NCBI RefSeq assembly: GCF_002858805.1
Contig: NZ_PJZI01000026.1
Location: 1 to 64,000, forward strand
Reading direction: 5' to 3'
Origin: Chimaeribacter arupi
GTDB lineage: Bacteria; Pseudomonadota; Gammaproteobacteria; Enterobacterales; Enterobacteriaceae
Length of the DNA: 64,000 bases
Under the pieces are notes generated by a model. That model worked only from the letters and a program-made list of their open reading frames with translations, made no database searches and was not told where the DNA came from. Of the stretch, positions 12,206 to 21,364 are shown in pieces (within the stretch, counting starts at the first letter, position 1; each line of letters opens with the position of its first letter). The position numbers and the translations under genes were made by a program.

Positions 12206-12247
12206 ATAAAATTTCATCACAGAGGAAATAAGCGTGATGAATTTTAT
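12206..12247. other. Long imperfect hairpin between ppsA and rprA
   Basis: Bases 12206-12220 pair with 12234-12247 with a single bulged A. The 13-base loop contains AGAGGA, followed by a short ATG frame of eight codons (12237-12263). It is not followed by T, so it is not a classical terminator. No protein gene is visible from 12024 to 12332. Confidence 0.45.
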
Positions 12248-12332
12248 ACCGGGCGGGAATTAGCTACACCGCATGTTCATCGGGCAATTAATTAAAATGC
12301 TGAGTAATTATCCGCTTACCTGGAAAATCAGC

Positions 12333-12448
12333 AAAAAAAAAGCCCATCATAGGATGACGGGCAAAGACTACACACAGCAATTCGATGATTCACTATACTC
12401 ACTCAGGGGAAAGGTTGTATATAAATCAGTGGGTTGAAATCCGAATTA
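12333..12448 (-). ncRNA. rprA: RprA small regulatory RNA
   Basis: Hfq-dependent sRNA that activates rpoS translation and controls csgD and other targets in E. coli. On the minus strand the core CCCCTGAGTGA, the block GAATTGCTGTGTGTAGTC, TTTGCCC and the terminal GCCCATCATAGGATGACGGGC-type hairpin with a T9 tail correspond to E. coli RprA. The 5' region is diverged but keeps TGATTTATA. The -10 is TAGTAT (12455-12460), which puts the 5' end near 12448 (about 116 nt). The location next to ydiK is the same as in E. coli. Confidence 0.9.
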
Positions 12449-12483
12449 CCAACAATACTAGAGATGTGGGGCAAAGGAGTCTT

Positions 12484-12498
12484 TAAGAATCATCCTAA
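12484..12498 (-). promoter_or_regulatory. RcsB box of the rprA promoter
   Basis: The minus strand reads TTAGGATGATTCTTA, very close to the RcsB box consensus (TTAGGA-n-n-ATCTTA type). It is centred about 43 bases upstream of the predicted rprA start, with -10 TAGTAT at 12455-12460 and no good -35, as expected for a promoter needing the phosphorelay regulator. Confidence 0.82.
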
Positions 12499-12574
12499 TC
12501 ATTCTGGCATTGTGAGATAAATGATTACGCTGACTTAAGGGTTTCAACGCGCCTTGATTATTTATAATGATAAA

Positions 12575-12701
12575 TAAACCGGTTTCCCAATGGGGAGGTT
12601 CCGCTTTTATCAACAGGCTGGCGGGGTTAGGCGGATAAAAATAACCGGAGAAGCGTGTGGGCAGATTCAGTAACGCTACTTAATCCGCCCACATTTTTTT
12701 T
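12575..12701 (+). ncRNA. Candidate plus-strand sRNA with strong terminator
   Basis: A perfect TATAAT (12563-12568) precedes a region ending in a long stepwise hairpin: TGTGGGC pairs with GCCCACA, then ATT with AAT, then AGTA with TACT around ACGC. It is followed at once by T8 (12694-12701). The T-run is on the plus strand only, so it cannot be the terminator of ydiK on the minus strand. No open frame of note lies within. The -35 is weak. It could instead be the 3' end of an antisense transcript to ydiK. Confidence 0.5.
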
Positions 12702-13803
12702 ATTTTAATTCATCTAAACCGTGCGCTGCATCACGGCTGTCTTTTTCCGGTTCCGGTGCCTCGCTGACCCACACAGAGATTAACCGGTAAGAAACCGCCA
12801 GTACCACCGGCCCGATAAACAGCCCAATCATCCCGAATGCCAGCAGCCCGCCGATAACGCCGGAGAGGATCAGGATCATCGGCAAATCAGCGCCCATCCG
12901 GATTAATACCGGCCGCAGCACGTTATCCAGCGTGCCGACCACGCAGCTCCAGACCAGCAGCACTGTGCCCCAGGTGGTGTCGCCTGACCAGTAGAGCCAG
13001 ATGATCGCCGGGATAAGCACCAGCAACGGCCCCAGCTGGGCCACGCACAGGGTAAACATCACCACTGTCAGCAGCGTGGCATAAGGGATACCGGCAATCG
13101 CCAGCCCGACGCCGCCCAGCACCGCCTGCACAATCGCCGTCACCACCACCCCGAGCGCCACGGCACGGATTGCCTGGCCGGCCAGCAGCACCGCGGCATC
13201 ACCACGCTCCGCGGCCAGACGGTAGGCAAAGTGGCGGATACCCATGCCGACCTGTTCGCCCCGGCTGTAGAGCAGGGCACTGAACAGCACCATCAGCGCA
13301 CAGTGCATGATAAAGCGCCCAAGGTGCGCGGCCTGAATGCCGACCCAGCTGGCCGTGCGGCCGATATAGGGTTGCATTTTTGCCATCAGCGCGCTGCCGC
13401 CGCCATCCAGCAGGCTGTGCCAGCCATTGTAGAATTTGTTCCCGACCATCGGGATGTCACGCAGCCACTCCAGCGTCGGCAGTTGCAGCTTGGACGGGTC
13501 ACTGGCGAGATCCACCAGCGGCGCGCCATTCTCAATCGCGCTGTTGACCAGCAGGGCAATCGGCAGCACAAACAGCAGGATCAGCAGCAGGGTCATCACC
13601 AGCACCGCCAGTGAGCGCCGCCCCCACAGCAGCGCCTGCACTTTAAGCAGCAGTGGCCAGGTGGCGATCACCACCATGCTGGCCCAGGCAAACCCCAGGA
13701 TAAAGGGCTGTACCACCCAGATACTGGCGATGGTCATCAACGAGATGAACAGCACGCCAAACATAATCTGGGGCAGATCATAGTTCTTATTCGAATACAT
13801 CAT
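12700..13803 (-). CDS. ydiK: AI-2E family membrane protein YdiK
   Basis: A 367-residue integral membrane protein with about eight hydrophobic segments, matching E. coli YdiK (370). The family (UPF0118/AI-2E transporter) contains proposed autoinducer exporters and Na+/H+ antiporters; YdiK's own substrate is unknown. The conserved C-terminal block PVLIRMGADLPMILILSGVIGGL-type segment is intact, and the soluble loop after membrane segment 3 contains the DLASDPSKLQLPTLEWLRDIP stretch. The stop codon overlaps the T-run of the plus-strand terminator. Confidence 0.9.
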   Translation of the reverse strand: MMYSNKNYDLPQIMFGVLFISLMTIASIWVVQPFILGFAWASMVVIATWPLLLKVQALLWGRRSLAVLVMTLLLILLFVLPIALLVNSAIENGAPLVDLASDPSKLQLPTLEWLRDIPMVGNKFYNGWHSLLDGGGSALMAKMQPYIGRTASWVGIQAAHLGRFIMHCALMVLFSALLYSRGEQVGMGIRHFAYRLAAERGDAAVLLAGQAIRAVALGVVVTAIVQAVLGGVGLAIAGIPYATLLTVVMFTLCVAQLGPLLVLIPAIIWLYWSGDTTWGTVLLVWSCVVGTLDNVLRPVLIRMGADLPMILILSGVIGGLLAFGMIGLFIGPVVLAVSYRLISVWVSEAPEPEKDSRDAAHGLDELK

Positions 13804-14111
13804 GGAAGGATCTCATCTCAATAAAAGGCAACAATGCCAACATCTAACCGCTGAATCATGGCGCATTATAAGAGTTTTTTCCCGCAGCAAGGGGGATTAG
13901 TTGCAATCGCCTGTGGCGAAAAAGTTTATGGTAAGGTGACGGCGCGCAGAAAAAAGAAGTGTGGTAGTTTTCTGTAGCACTGCGTGTGCCGCTCGCCATT
14001 ATTCCTATAACAATAATACGGAGAAGGCTCGGCAAACGGGAAGGGCCTGCGCAGCCGGTGTTCCGGCAGGCCAGGCGTGAACACAACCTCACACGGACAG
14101 GGTCAACAGCA
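13804..14111. other. Divergent ydiK/ydiJ promoter region
   Basis: The 308 bases hold no gene. On the minus strand a perfect TATAAT (13865-13870) is the likely ydiK -10, with only a poor -35. On the plus strand TTGCAA (13901-13906) could serve as a ydiJ -35 with a weak -10 near 13924-13930. No operator could be assigned. Confidence 0.4.
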
Positions 14112-17100
14112 ATGATCCCACAGATTTCTCAGGCACCGGGGCTTATTCAGCGCGTGCTCGATTTTTTGGAAGCCTTAAAGAAAAACGGTTTTAACGGCGA
14201 CACCGCCACCAGCTATGCCGACCGCCTGACCATGGCGACTGACAACAGCGTCTACCAGCTGATGCCGGACGCGGTGGTGTTTCCCCGCTCCACGGCGGAT
14301 GTGGCCCTGCTGGCGCGCCTGGCGGGCGAGGAGCGTTTCCGTTCGCTGGTGTTTACCCCGCGCGGCGGCGGCACCGGCACCAACGGCCAGGCCCTTAACA
14401 GCGGGATTGTGGTGGACATGTCACGCTACATGAACCGCATCCTCGACATCAATACCGAGCAGGGCTGGGTAAAAGTGGAGGCCGGGGTTATCAAGGATCA
14501 GCTCAACGCCTACCTGAAACCTTTCGGCTACTTTTTCTCGCCGGAGCTTTCCACCAGCAACCGCGCCACGCTGGGCGGCATGATCAATACCGATGCCTCC
14601 GGGCAAGGCTCGCTGGTGTACGGCAAAACCTCTGACCATGTGCTGGGGCTGCGCGCCGTGCTGCTCGGCGGTGAGATCCTCGATACCCGCGCCATGCCCA
14701 CCGCACTGGCGGAACATCTGGCAAAAGAGGACTCGCCCACCGGCACTATTTACCGCACGGTGCTGACGCGTTGCCGTGAGCAGCGTAACCTGATCCTGGA
14801 AAAATTCCCGAAGCTGAACCGATTCCTCACCGGTTATGACCTGCGCCATGTGCTGAGTGACGATCTCCAGACCTTTGACCTGACGCGCATCCTGACCGGT
14901 GCAGAAGGGACACTGGCCTTTATTACCGAGGCGCGCCTCGACATCACGCCGATCCCGAAAGTGCGCCGGCTGGTGAACATCAAATATGACTCCTTTGACT
15001 CTGCGCTGCGCAATGCGCCCTTTATGGTGCGCGCCAACGCGCTCTCCGTCGAGACGGTGGACTCCAAGGTCCTCAACCTGGCCCGCGAGGACATCGTCTG
15101 GCATTCGGTGAAAGATCTGATCAAAGACGTGCCGGACAAAGAGATGCTGGGGCTGAACATCGTGGAGTTCGCCGGTGACGATCATGACCTGATCGAAAAC
15201 CAGGTCACGGATCTCTGTTCCCAGCTCGACGGGCTGATGTCGGACGGCAAAGACGGGGTGATCGGCTACCAGGTCTGCGGCGAGCTGGCCGAGATTGAGC
15301 GCATCTATGCGATGCGTAAAAAAGCGGTGGGGCTGCTCGGCAATGCCAAAGGGCAGGCCAAGCCGCTGCCGTTTGCCGAAGACACCTGTGTGCCGCCCCA
15401 GCACCTGGCGGATTACATTGTGGAGTTCCGCGCGCTGCTCGACAGTTATGACCTCAGCTACGGCATGTTTGGCCACGTTGATGCCGGGGTGCTGCATGTG
15501 CGCCCGGCGCTGGATATGTGCGACCCGCGCCAGGAGGTACTGCTGAAGCAGATCTCCGATCAGGTGGTGGCGCTGACCGCCAAATATGGCGGCCTGTTGT
15601 GGGGCGAGCACGGCAAAGGTTTCCGCGCCGAATACAGCCCGGCTTTCTTTGGCGAGGAGTTGTTTACCGAACTGCGCCGTATCAAAGCCGCCTTTGACCC
15701 GGATAACCGCCTCAACCCCGGCAAGATCTGCGCCCCACTGAGCAGCGATGCGCCGATGATGCGCGTGGACGCGGTGAAGCGCGGCACCTTTGACCGGCGC
15801 ATCCCGCTGGCAGTGCGGACCTCATTCCGCGGCGCGATGGAGTGTAACGGCAACGGCCTCTGCTTTAACTTTGATGTAAAAAGCCCGATGTGCCCGTCGA
15901 TGAAGATCACCGGCAACCGCATCCATTCGCCGAAAGGGCGGGCCGGGCTGGTGCGCGAGTGGCTGCGGCTGCTGGCGGAGCAGGGCGTTGACCCGCTGGA
16001 GCTGGAGAAACGGCTGGCGGAAAACCGCATCAGCCTGCGCGGCATGATTGAGAAGATGCGCAACAGCTGGCACGCCAACAAAGGCGAGTATGACTTCTCC
16101 CACGAAGTAAAAGAGGCGATGTCCGGCTGCCTGGCCTGCAAAGCCTGCTCCACCCAGTGCCCGATCAAGATTGACGTCCCCGGCTTCCGGGCGCGTTTCC
16201 TCCAGCTCTACCATACCCGTTACCTGCGCCCGGCGCGTGACCATGTGGTGGCCAATGTCGAAAGCTACGCGCCGTTGATGGCGAAAGCGCCGCGGGTGTT
16301 CAACTTCTTCTTTAAACAGCCGTGGGTGCGCGAAATGAGCCGCAACGCGCTCGGTATGGTCGACCTGCCGCTGCTCTCCAGCCCGACGCTGAAACAGCAA
16401 CTGATTGGCCACCGTGCCGTGACCATGACCCTGGAACAGCTGGAGAGCGTGCCGAAAAACCAGCGCCATGAGTATGTGCTGATTGTGCAGGACCCGTTCA
16501 CCAGCTTCTACGATGCGGAAGTGGTCAGCGATCTGGTCTATCTGGTGGATAAACTGGGGCTGAAGCCGGTGTTGCTGCCGTTTGCGCCGAACGGCAAGGC
16601 GCAGCATATCAAAGGGTTCCTGGTGCGTTTTGCGAAGACAGCCGCCAAAACCGCGGACTTCCTCAACCGCATCGCGCAGCTGGATATGCCGATGGTCGGC
16701 GTCGACCCGGCGCTGGTGCTCTGTTACCGCGAAGAGTACCGCGAAATTCTCGGCATCCGCCGCGGCAGTTTCCAGGTGCAGCTGGTGCATGAGTGGCTGC
16801 AACAGGCGCTGGCCGCGCGGCCGGTGCAGCAGATCAGCGGCGAATCCTGGTACCTGTTCGGCCACTGCACGGAAACCACCTCGCTGCCCTCCAGCAGCCA
16901 GCAATGGGCTGATATTTTTGCCCGTTTCGGGGCAAAGCTGGAGAACATCAGCGTCGGCTGTTGCGGCATGGCAGGCACCTACGGGCATGAAGCGAAAAAC
17001 ATCGCCAACTCGTTAGGCATTTACGAGCTCTCCTGGCACCAGTCACTGCAACGGCTGCCGCGCCAGCGCTGCCTGGCAACCGGCTATTCGTGCCGCAGCC

Positions 17101-17165
17101 AGGTGAAACGCATCGAGGGCAACGGGCTGCGCCATCCGCTGCAGGCGTTGCTGGAGCTGGTATGA
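14112..17165 (+). CDS. ydiJ: FAD/[4Fe-4S] D-2-hydroxyacid dehydrogenase YdiJ
   Basis: A 1017-residue fusion equal to E. coli YdiJ (1018). The N-terminal FAD-binding PCMH domain has [14 protein letters not shown] and [23 protein letters not shown], followed by the FAD-oxidase C-terminal domain with [18 protein letters not shown] and [13 protein letters not shown] ferredoxin-like site [12 protein letters not shown] lies near residue 675, and a C-terminal CCG-type domain has [11 protein letters not shown]. The family oxidises D-2-hydroxyacids; D-2-hydroxyglutarate or D-lactate are plausible substrates but not shown here. ATG 14112 is chosen because [10 protein letters not shown] matches the E. 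coli start. The stop overlaps the menI start (ATGA). Confidence 0.93.
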   Translation: MIPQISQAPGLIQRVLDFLEALKKNGFNGDTATSYADRLTMATDNSVYQLMPDAVVFPRSTADVALLARLAGEERFRSLVFTPRGGGTGTNGQALNSGIVVDMSRYMNRILDINTEQGWVKVEAGVIKDQLNAYLKPFGYFFSPELSTSNRATLGGMINTDASGQGSLVYGKTSDHVLGLRAVLLGGEILDTRAMPTALAEHLAKEDSPTGTIYRTVLTRCREQRNLILEKFPKLNRFLTGYDLRHVLSDDLQTFDLTRILTGAEGTLAFITEARLDITPIPKVRRLVNIKYDSFDSALRNAPFMVRANALSVETVDSKVLNLAREDIVWHSVKDLIKDVPDKEMLGLNIVEFAGDDHDLIENQVTDLCSQLDGLMSDGKDGVIGYQVCGELAEIERIYAMRKKAVGLLGNAKGQAKPLPFAEDTCVPPQHLADYIVEFRALLDSYDLSYGMFGHVDAGVLHVRPALDMCDPRQEVLLKQISDQVVALTAKYGGLLWGEHGKGFRAEYSPAFFGEELFTELRRIKAAFDPDNRLNPGKICAPLSSDAPMMRVDAVKRGTFDRRIPLAVRTSFRGAMECNGNGLCFNFDVKSPMCPSMKITGNRIHSPKGRAGLVREWLRLLAEQGVDPLELEKRLAENRISLRGMIEKMRNSWHANKGEYDFSHEVKEAMSGCLACKACSTQCPIKIDVPGFRARFLQLYHTRYLRPARDHVVANVESYAPLMAKAPRVFNFFFKQPWVREMSRNALGMVDLPLLSSPTLKQQLIGHRAVTMTLEQLESVPKNQRHEYVLIVQDPFTSFYDAEVVSDLVYLVDKLGLKPVLLPFAPNGKAQHIKGFLVRFAKTAAKTADFLNRIAQLDMPMVGVDPALVLCYREEYREILGIRRGSFQVQLVHEWLQQALAARPVQQISGESWYLFGHCTETTSLPSSSQQWADIFARFGAKLENISVGCCGMAGTYGHEAKNIANSLGIYELSWHQSLQRLPRQRCLATGYSCRSQVKRIEGNGLRHPLQALLELV

Positions 17166-17581
17166 GCCTGTGGAAACGGGAAGCCACCCTGGAGGCGCTC
17201 AACCAGATGAGCGCCGGGTGCCTGGTCGGGCACCTGGGGATTGTGTTTACCCGGCTGGCACCTGATCAGCTGGAGGCGACCATGCCGGTGGACAGCCGCA
17301 CCACCCAGCCGTTCGGCTTGCTGCACGGCGGGGCGTCGGTGGTGCTGGCGGAAACGCTGGGATCAGTGGCCGGTTACCTGTGTACCGACGGTGAACAGCA
17401 GGTGGTCGGGCTGGAAGTCAATGCCAACCACTTGCGTGCCGTGCGTCAGGGCAGCGTGCGCGGCGTCTGCCGGGCGTTGCACTGCGGGCGCAGCCACCAG
17501 GTGTGGCAGATTGATCTCTATGATGAGGCGGATCGGCTGTGCTGCACGGCGCGGCTGACCACGGCCGTGCGCGGCGGTTAA
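17162..17581 (+). CDS. menI: 1,4-dihydroxy-2-naphthoyl-CoA hydrolase MenI
   Basis: Hot-dog fold thioesterase that releases DHNA from DHNA-CoA in menaquinone synthesis. The 139 residues match E. coli MenI/YdiI (136). The catalytic Glu lies in [18 protein letters not shown], preceded by QPFGLLHGG, and the CoA-binding [12 protein letters not shown] block is present. ATG 17162 overlaps the ydiJ stop by four bases, so the two are co-translated. Confidence 0.94.
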   Translation: MSLWKREATLEALNQMSAGCLVGHLGIVFTRLAPDQLEATMPVDSRTTQPFGLLHGGASVVLAETLGSVAGYLCTDGEQQVVGLEVNANHLRAVRQGSVRGVCRALHCGRSHQVWQIDLYDEADRLCCTARLTTAVRGG

Positions 17582-17599
17582 CCACGCCGTACAGCAGGG

Positions 17600-18004
17600 T
17601 TACAGCGGGTTAGGGACGCGTTTGACGAAATCGTTCTGAAACGCGGTGGCTTTTTCCCAGATACCGAGCTGGGCGTAATGCTGGCAGATCAGTTTCAGCG
17701 TATGGCGCGCAAAATGGTAGCACTGAACCCGGAACAGGTAAGCCCTGGCCGGGTTGTTGATTTCGATAATCAGCCGGTTGTGCAATTTGCATAAGGCATG
17801 GAGATAACTCTCATCATCGCCGTTCATCGCGCAGAGGTTGGCCATCTCCAGGCACAGGCGGTTAAACCGGGTCAGCTGCTCAATACTCGCTTCCGGGCGC
17901 TTGAGGGCCGCGTCAGCCAGATAAAAGTCCACGGTGGCATCCCGCACCTGAAATTTATAGTCGTCAATTTTGCCCTGTAGCCAGGCGTTAAGGGAGGCCG
18001 TCAT
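17600..18004 (-). CDS. Unrecognised helical protein under Fur control
   Basis: I do not recognise this family. From ATG 18004 it encodes 134 residues, predicted mostly helical, without a signal peptide or membrane segment. It has five Cys and several His and aromatic residues in the second half (LCKLHNRLIIE, CYHFARHTLKLICQHYAQ), a pattern compatible with TPR-like helices. GGA lies 7 bases before ATG 18004. An upstream ATG at 18022 (six extra residues) would fall almost on the predicted transcription start, so it is less likely. A Fur box overlaps its promoter, and it lies between menI and sufA. I infer an iron-limitation role; no enzymatic function can be assigned. Confidence 0.72.
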   Translation of the reverse strand: MTASLNAWLQGKIDDYKFQVRDATVDFYLADAALKRPEASIEQLTRFNRLCLEMANLCAMNGDDESYLHALCKLHNRLIIEINNPARAYLFRVQCYHFARHTLKLICQHYAQLGIWEKATAFQNDFVKRVPNPL

Positions 18005-18026
18005 AAGAGTTCCGCTAACCATGAAT

Positions 18027-18065
18027 GATAATGATTATCATATTCATAAAAATAGCGCCGATCAA
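18027..18065 (-). promoter_or_regulatory. Fur-box promoter of the 17600-18004 gene
   Basis: Plus-strand bases 18027-18045 match 16 of 19 positions of the Fur consensus, with an uninterrupted GATAATGATTATCAT core type. On the minus strand TTGATC (18060-18065), 17 bases, then TATGAT (18037-18042) form a good sigma-70 promoter. The Fur box covers the -10 and the start, the classical repression layout. Confidence 0.82.
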
Positions 18066-18352
18066 TGGTTGCCTGGGTACTTTTTCGCCCCCATTTAACC
18101 AGAATCTCACATCCTTTTTTAAACCGGTTTCGCTTCATAGTCAGGCACTGTAAGATAAATAGGTATTACCGATGAATGTTTAATAAGCAGTGCGCGGTCT
18201 AATGTGTTACATGAGATATACCGTAAAGCATTAATCTGTTAACATTAAATTCACAACAATTTCAACGCGTTCGGCCCGGCAGGTTAACGGCCCGCATCCT
18301 GACAGTGTCAGGCCGGCCCACCTGCTGCCCCGTCAGGAATGCCCTAATCGGT

Positions 18353-18466
18353 ATACCCTCTCAAAACAAGAGGTTGAAGTGATTATTCTTATCACTAAGA
18401 TGGTCGCCATGCGACAGCGCTTCCTGACCGGCACTCTTCCTCGGGTCAGCGCCGGTACACTATAAT
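18353..18466 (+). promoter_or_regulatory. suf operon control region
   Basis: A perfect TATAAT (18461-18466) with no good -35 suggests activator-dependent transcription of sufA. Upstream lie a CCTCT-N7-AGAGG inverted repeat (18357-18373), flanked by A/T bases in the manner of IscR type 2 sites, and a GTGAT-N7-ATCAC palindrome (18379-18395) that partly resembles a Fur site. E. coli suf is controlled by IscR, Fur and OxyR; the assignments here are inferences. The remainder of the roughly 490-base spacer shows no gene. Confidence 0.5.
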
Positions 18467-18554
18467 TCAGGTAGGATCAGATTGGACGACGCCCTGATTT
18501 CGTTAACGGCAATACGGGGTGCGTACAATTTTTGCTCATTACGAGGTGGTTACG

Positions 18555-18944
18555 ATGCAGACAGACAACACGTTGCCAAAGGAAAATGTCGGGACATTCT
18601 CGCTGGAAGAGAATGTCTGGCAGGGGCTTTCATTAACCGATGCCGCGGCCCGGCAGGTCAAAAAGCTGGTGGAGCAGGACCCGGAAGTCAAGGGGCTGCA
18701 ACTGGCGGTGAAGCAATCCGGCTGCGCCGGCTTTGCCTACGTGCTGGATCTGACCAAAAATCCGGCCGCAGACGATCTGGTCTATGAGCGCGACGGTGCC
18801 CGGCTGTATGTCCCGCTGAAAGCGATGCCGTTTATCGACGGTACTGAGGTCGATTTCGTCCGTGAAGGGCTGAATCAGATTTTTAAATTCAACAATCCTA
18901 GAGCTCAGCACGCCTGCGGGTGTGGCGAGAGCTTTGGCGTTTAA
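18555..18944 (+). CDS. sufA: A-type Fe-S carrier SufA
   Basis: Receives Fe-S clusters from SufBCD and passes them to apo-proteins. The 129 residues include the three A-type cysteines: one in QSGCAGFAY and two in [14 protein letters not shown] 18555 has GAGGT upstream. The N terminus is a few residues longer than E. coli SufA (122). It is first in sufABCDSE and 11 bases ahead of sufB. Confidence 0.95.
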   Translation: MQTDNTLPKENVGTFSLEENVWQGLSLTDAAARQVKKLVEQDPEVKGLQLAVKQSGCAGFAYVLDLTKNPAADDLVYERDGARLYVPLKAMPFIDGTEVDFVREGLNQIFKFNNPRAQHACGCGESFGV

Positions 18945-18955
18945 GTGACTCCAAC

Positions 18956-20485
18956 ATGACACGAAGCAATGTAGAAATTCCTGAGAACGTACAGGCTTGG
19001 GTCGGTGAGGGCAGCAAATACAAGGAAGGTTTCTTTACCCAATTGGTGACCGATGAGCTGGCCTCCGGCATCAATGAGGATGTGGTTCGTGCCATCTCCG
19101 CCAAGCGTAATGAACCTGAATGGATGCTCGACTTCCGGCTGAAGGCGTACCATGCCTGGACCAAGATGGAAGAGCCGCATTGGCTGAAAGCCTATTACAA
19201 GCCCCTGGACTATCAGGATTACAGCTACTATTCCGCGCCGTCCTGCGGCAGCTGTGATGATGTCTGCGGCTCGCAGCCGGGTGCCACCCAACAGCCGTCC
19301 GCTGCGGATGCGCTGGGTGTGCCGGCACTGGAGACCCACAAAAATTACCTGACCAGTGAAGTGGAAGCCGCCTTTAATCAGCTGGGTGTGCCGGTGCGTG
19401 AAGGGGCAGAAGTGGCGGTCGATGCCATCTTTGACTCGGTGTCGGTGGCGACCACTTACCGTGACAAGCTCTCTGAGCACGGCGTCATCTTCTGCTCGTT
19501 CGGCGAGGCTATCCAGGAACACCCGGAGTTGGTGCGTAAGTACCTCGGTACCGTGGTGCCGGCGCAGGATAACTTCTTTGCGGCGCTCAACGCGGCGGTG
19601 GCCTCTGACGGCACCTTCGTCTACGTGCCGAAAGGCGTGCGCTGCCCAATGGAACTGTCGACCTATTTCCGCATCAACGCGGCGAAAACCGGCCAGTTCG
19701 AGCGCACCATCCTGATTGCCGATGAAGGCAGCTACGTGAGCTACATTGAGGGCTGTTCCGCACCGGTGCGTGACACCTACCAGCTCCATGCGGCCGTGGT
19801 GGAAGTGATTCTGCACAAAGACGCGGAAGTGAAATACTCCACGGTGCAGAACTGGTTCTCCGGCAGCAAAGAGAGCAGCGGCGGTATCCTGAACTTTGTG
19901 ACCAAGCGTGCACTGTGTGAAGGCAATGGCTCGAAAATGTCCTGGACCCAGTCTGAGACCGGCTCCGCCATTACCTGGAAATATCCGAGCGTGATCCTGA
20001 AAGGGGACAACTCGATTGGTGAGTTCTTCTCGGTGGCACTGACCAGCGGCAAACAGCAGGCAGATACCGGCACCAAGATGATCCACATCGGTAAAAACAC
20101 CAAATCGACCATTATTTCGAAAGGGATCTCGGCCGGCCACAGCCAGAACAGCTACCGCGGCCTGGTGAAAGTGCTGCCGGGTGCCGAGAACGCGCGTAAC
20201 TTTACGCAGTGTGACTCTATGCTGATTGGGCCGGACAGCGCGGCGCACACCTTCCCGTATGTGGAAGTGCGCAACAACAGCGCCCAGCTGGAGCATGAGG
20301 CGACCACCTCGAAGATTGGTGATGACCAGCTGTTCTACTGCCTGCAACGCGGCATCAGTGAAGACGATGCGATCTCCATGATCGTGAACGGCTTCTGTAA
20401 GGATGTCTTCTCCGAGCTGCCGCTGGAGTTTGCCGTTGAAGCACAGAAACTGCTGGCGATAAGCCTTGAACACAGCGTCGGGTAA
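18956..20485 (+). CDS. sufB: Fe-S scaffold subunit SufB
   Basis: Core scaffold of the SufBC2D complex, where clusters are assembled during iron or oxidative stress. The 509 residues cover the full E. coli length (495), with a 14-residue insertion in the variable segment after [11 protein letters not shown]. The beta-helix domain is intact, as is the C-terminal block with [22 protein letters not shown]. The sulfur-receiving Cys corresponds to that in TKRALCEG. Start ATG 18956 ([10 protein letters not shown]). Confidence 0.96.
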   Translation: MTRSNVEIPENVQAWVGEGSKYKEGFFTQLVTDELASGINEDVVRAISAKRNEPEWMLDFRLKAYHAWTKMEEPHWLKAYYKPLDYQDYSYYSAPSCGSCDDVCGSQPGATQQPSAADALGVPALETHKNYLTSEVEAAFNQLGVPVREGAEVAVDAIFDSVSVATTYRDKLSEHGVIFCSFGEAIQEHPELVRKYLGTVVPAQDNFFAALNAAVASDGTFVYVPKGVRCPMELSTYFRINAAKTGQFERTILIADEGSYVSYIEGCSAPVRDTYQLHAAVVEVILHKDAEVKYSTVQNWFSGSKESSGGILNFVTKRALCEGNGSKMSWTQSETGSAITWKYPSVILKGDNSIGEFFSVALTSGKQQADTGTKMIHIGKNTKSTIISKGISAGHSQNSYRGLVKVLPGAENARNFTQCDSMLIGPDSAAHTFPYVEVRNNSAQLEHEATTSKIGDDQLFYCLQRGISEDDAISMIVNGFCKDVFSELPLEFAVEAQKLLAISLEHSVG

Positions 20486-20617
20486 CACCGGCGCAGAAAC
20501 AGGATGCTGCGGTCGGCACCTGTTTTGACTATTACCCATGTTGAACAACACCGGATTTTGCGGTCAAGAGCGTGCAGGTCCACGCTGAACAGGGCGCAGG
20601 CGCGCTAAAGGACAGAC
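20486..20617 (+). other. 132-base sufB-sufC spacer with hairpin
   Basis: The hairpin AAACAGG/CCTGTTT (20497-20525) carries an inner TGC/GCA step but lacks a following T-run. The spacer is much longer than the short sufB-sufC junction of E. coli and may be a processing or attenuation site. Confidence 0.4.
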
Positions 20618-21364
20618 ATGTTAAGCATTAAAGATTTAAAAGTGAGCATTGAAGACAAGGAGATCCTCAAAGGCATCGATCTGGAGATCAAGCCGGGTGA
20701 GGTTCACGCCATCATGGGGCCGAATGGCTCCGGCAAAAGTACCTTGTCAGCCACGCTGGCGGGCCGTGAAGAGTATGAAGTGATTGACGGTGATGTGCTC
20801 TTTAACGGTAAAGACCTGCTGGAACTCGACCCGGAAGACCGGGCTGGCGAAGGCGTGTTTATGGCCTTCCAGTACCCGGTGGAAATCCCCGGCGTCAGCA
20901 ACAACTTCTTCCTGCAGACGGCGGTTAACGCCGTGCGCAAATACCGCGGCCAGGAGCCGATGGATCGCTTTGATTTTGCTGATTTCATCGAAGAGAAAAT
21001 TGACCTGCTCAAGATGCCGTCTGACCTGCTGACCCGCTCTGTGAACGTAGGCTTCTCCGGCGGTGAGAAAAAGCGTAATGACATCCTGCAGATGGCTGCG
21101 CTTGAGCCGTCGCTCTGCATCCTCGATGAAACCGATTCCGGTCTGGACATCGATGCGCTGAAAATCGTCTCCAACGGCGTGAACGCGCTGCGTGACGGCA
21201 AGCGCTCTTTCATCATTGTGACGCACTACCAGCGCATCCTGGACTACATCAAGCCTGATTTCGTCCACGTGCTGTATCAGGGTCGCATTGTGAAGTCCGG
21301 TGACTTTACCTTGGTCAAACAGTTAGAGGAGCAGGGTTATGGCTGGCTTACCGAGCAAGAGTGA
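20618..21364 (+). CDS. sufC: Suf ATPase SufC
   Basis: ABC-type ATPase that drives conformational change in SufBC2D. The 248 residues include Walker A GPNGSGKSTL, signature FSGGEKKRNDILQM, Walker B LCILDETDSGLD and the switch His in IIVTHYQR. AAAGGA lies 8 bases before ATG 20618. The 3' end overlaps sufD by 26 bases, implying coupled translation. Confidence 0.97.
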   Translation: MLSIKDLKVSIEDKEILKGIDLEIKPGEVHAIMGPNGSGKSTLSATLAGREEYEVIDGDVLFNGKDLLELDPEDRAGEGVFMAFQYPVEIPGVSNNFFLQTAVNAVRKYRGQEPMDRFDFADFIEEKIDLLKMPSDLLTRSVNVGFSGGEKKRNDILQMAALEPSLCILDETDSGLDIDALKIVSNGVNALRDGKRSFIIVTHYQRILDYIKPDFVHVLYQGRIVKSGDFTLVKQLEEQGYGWLTEQE

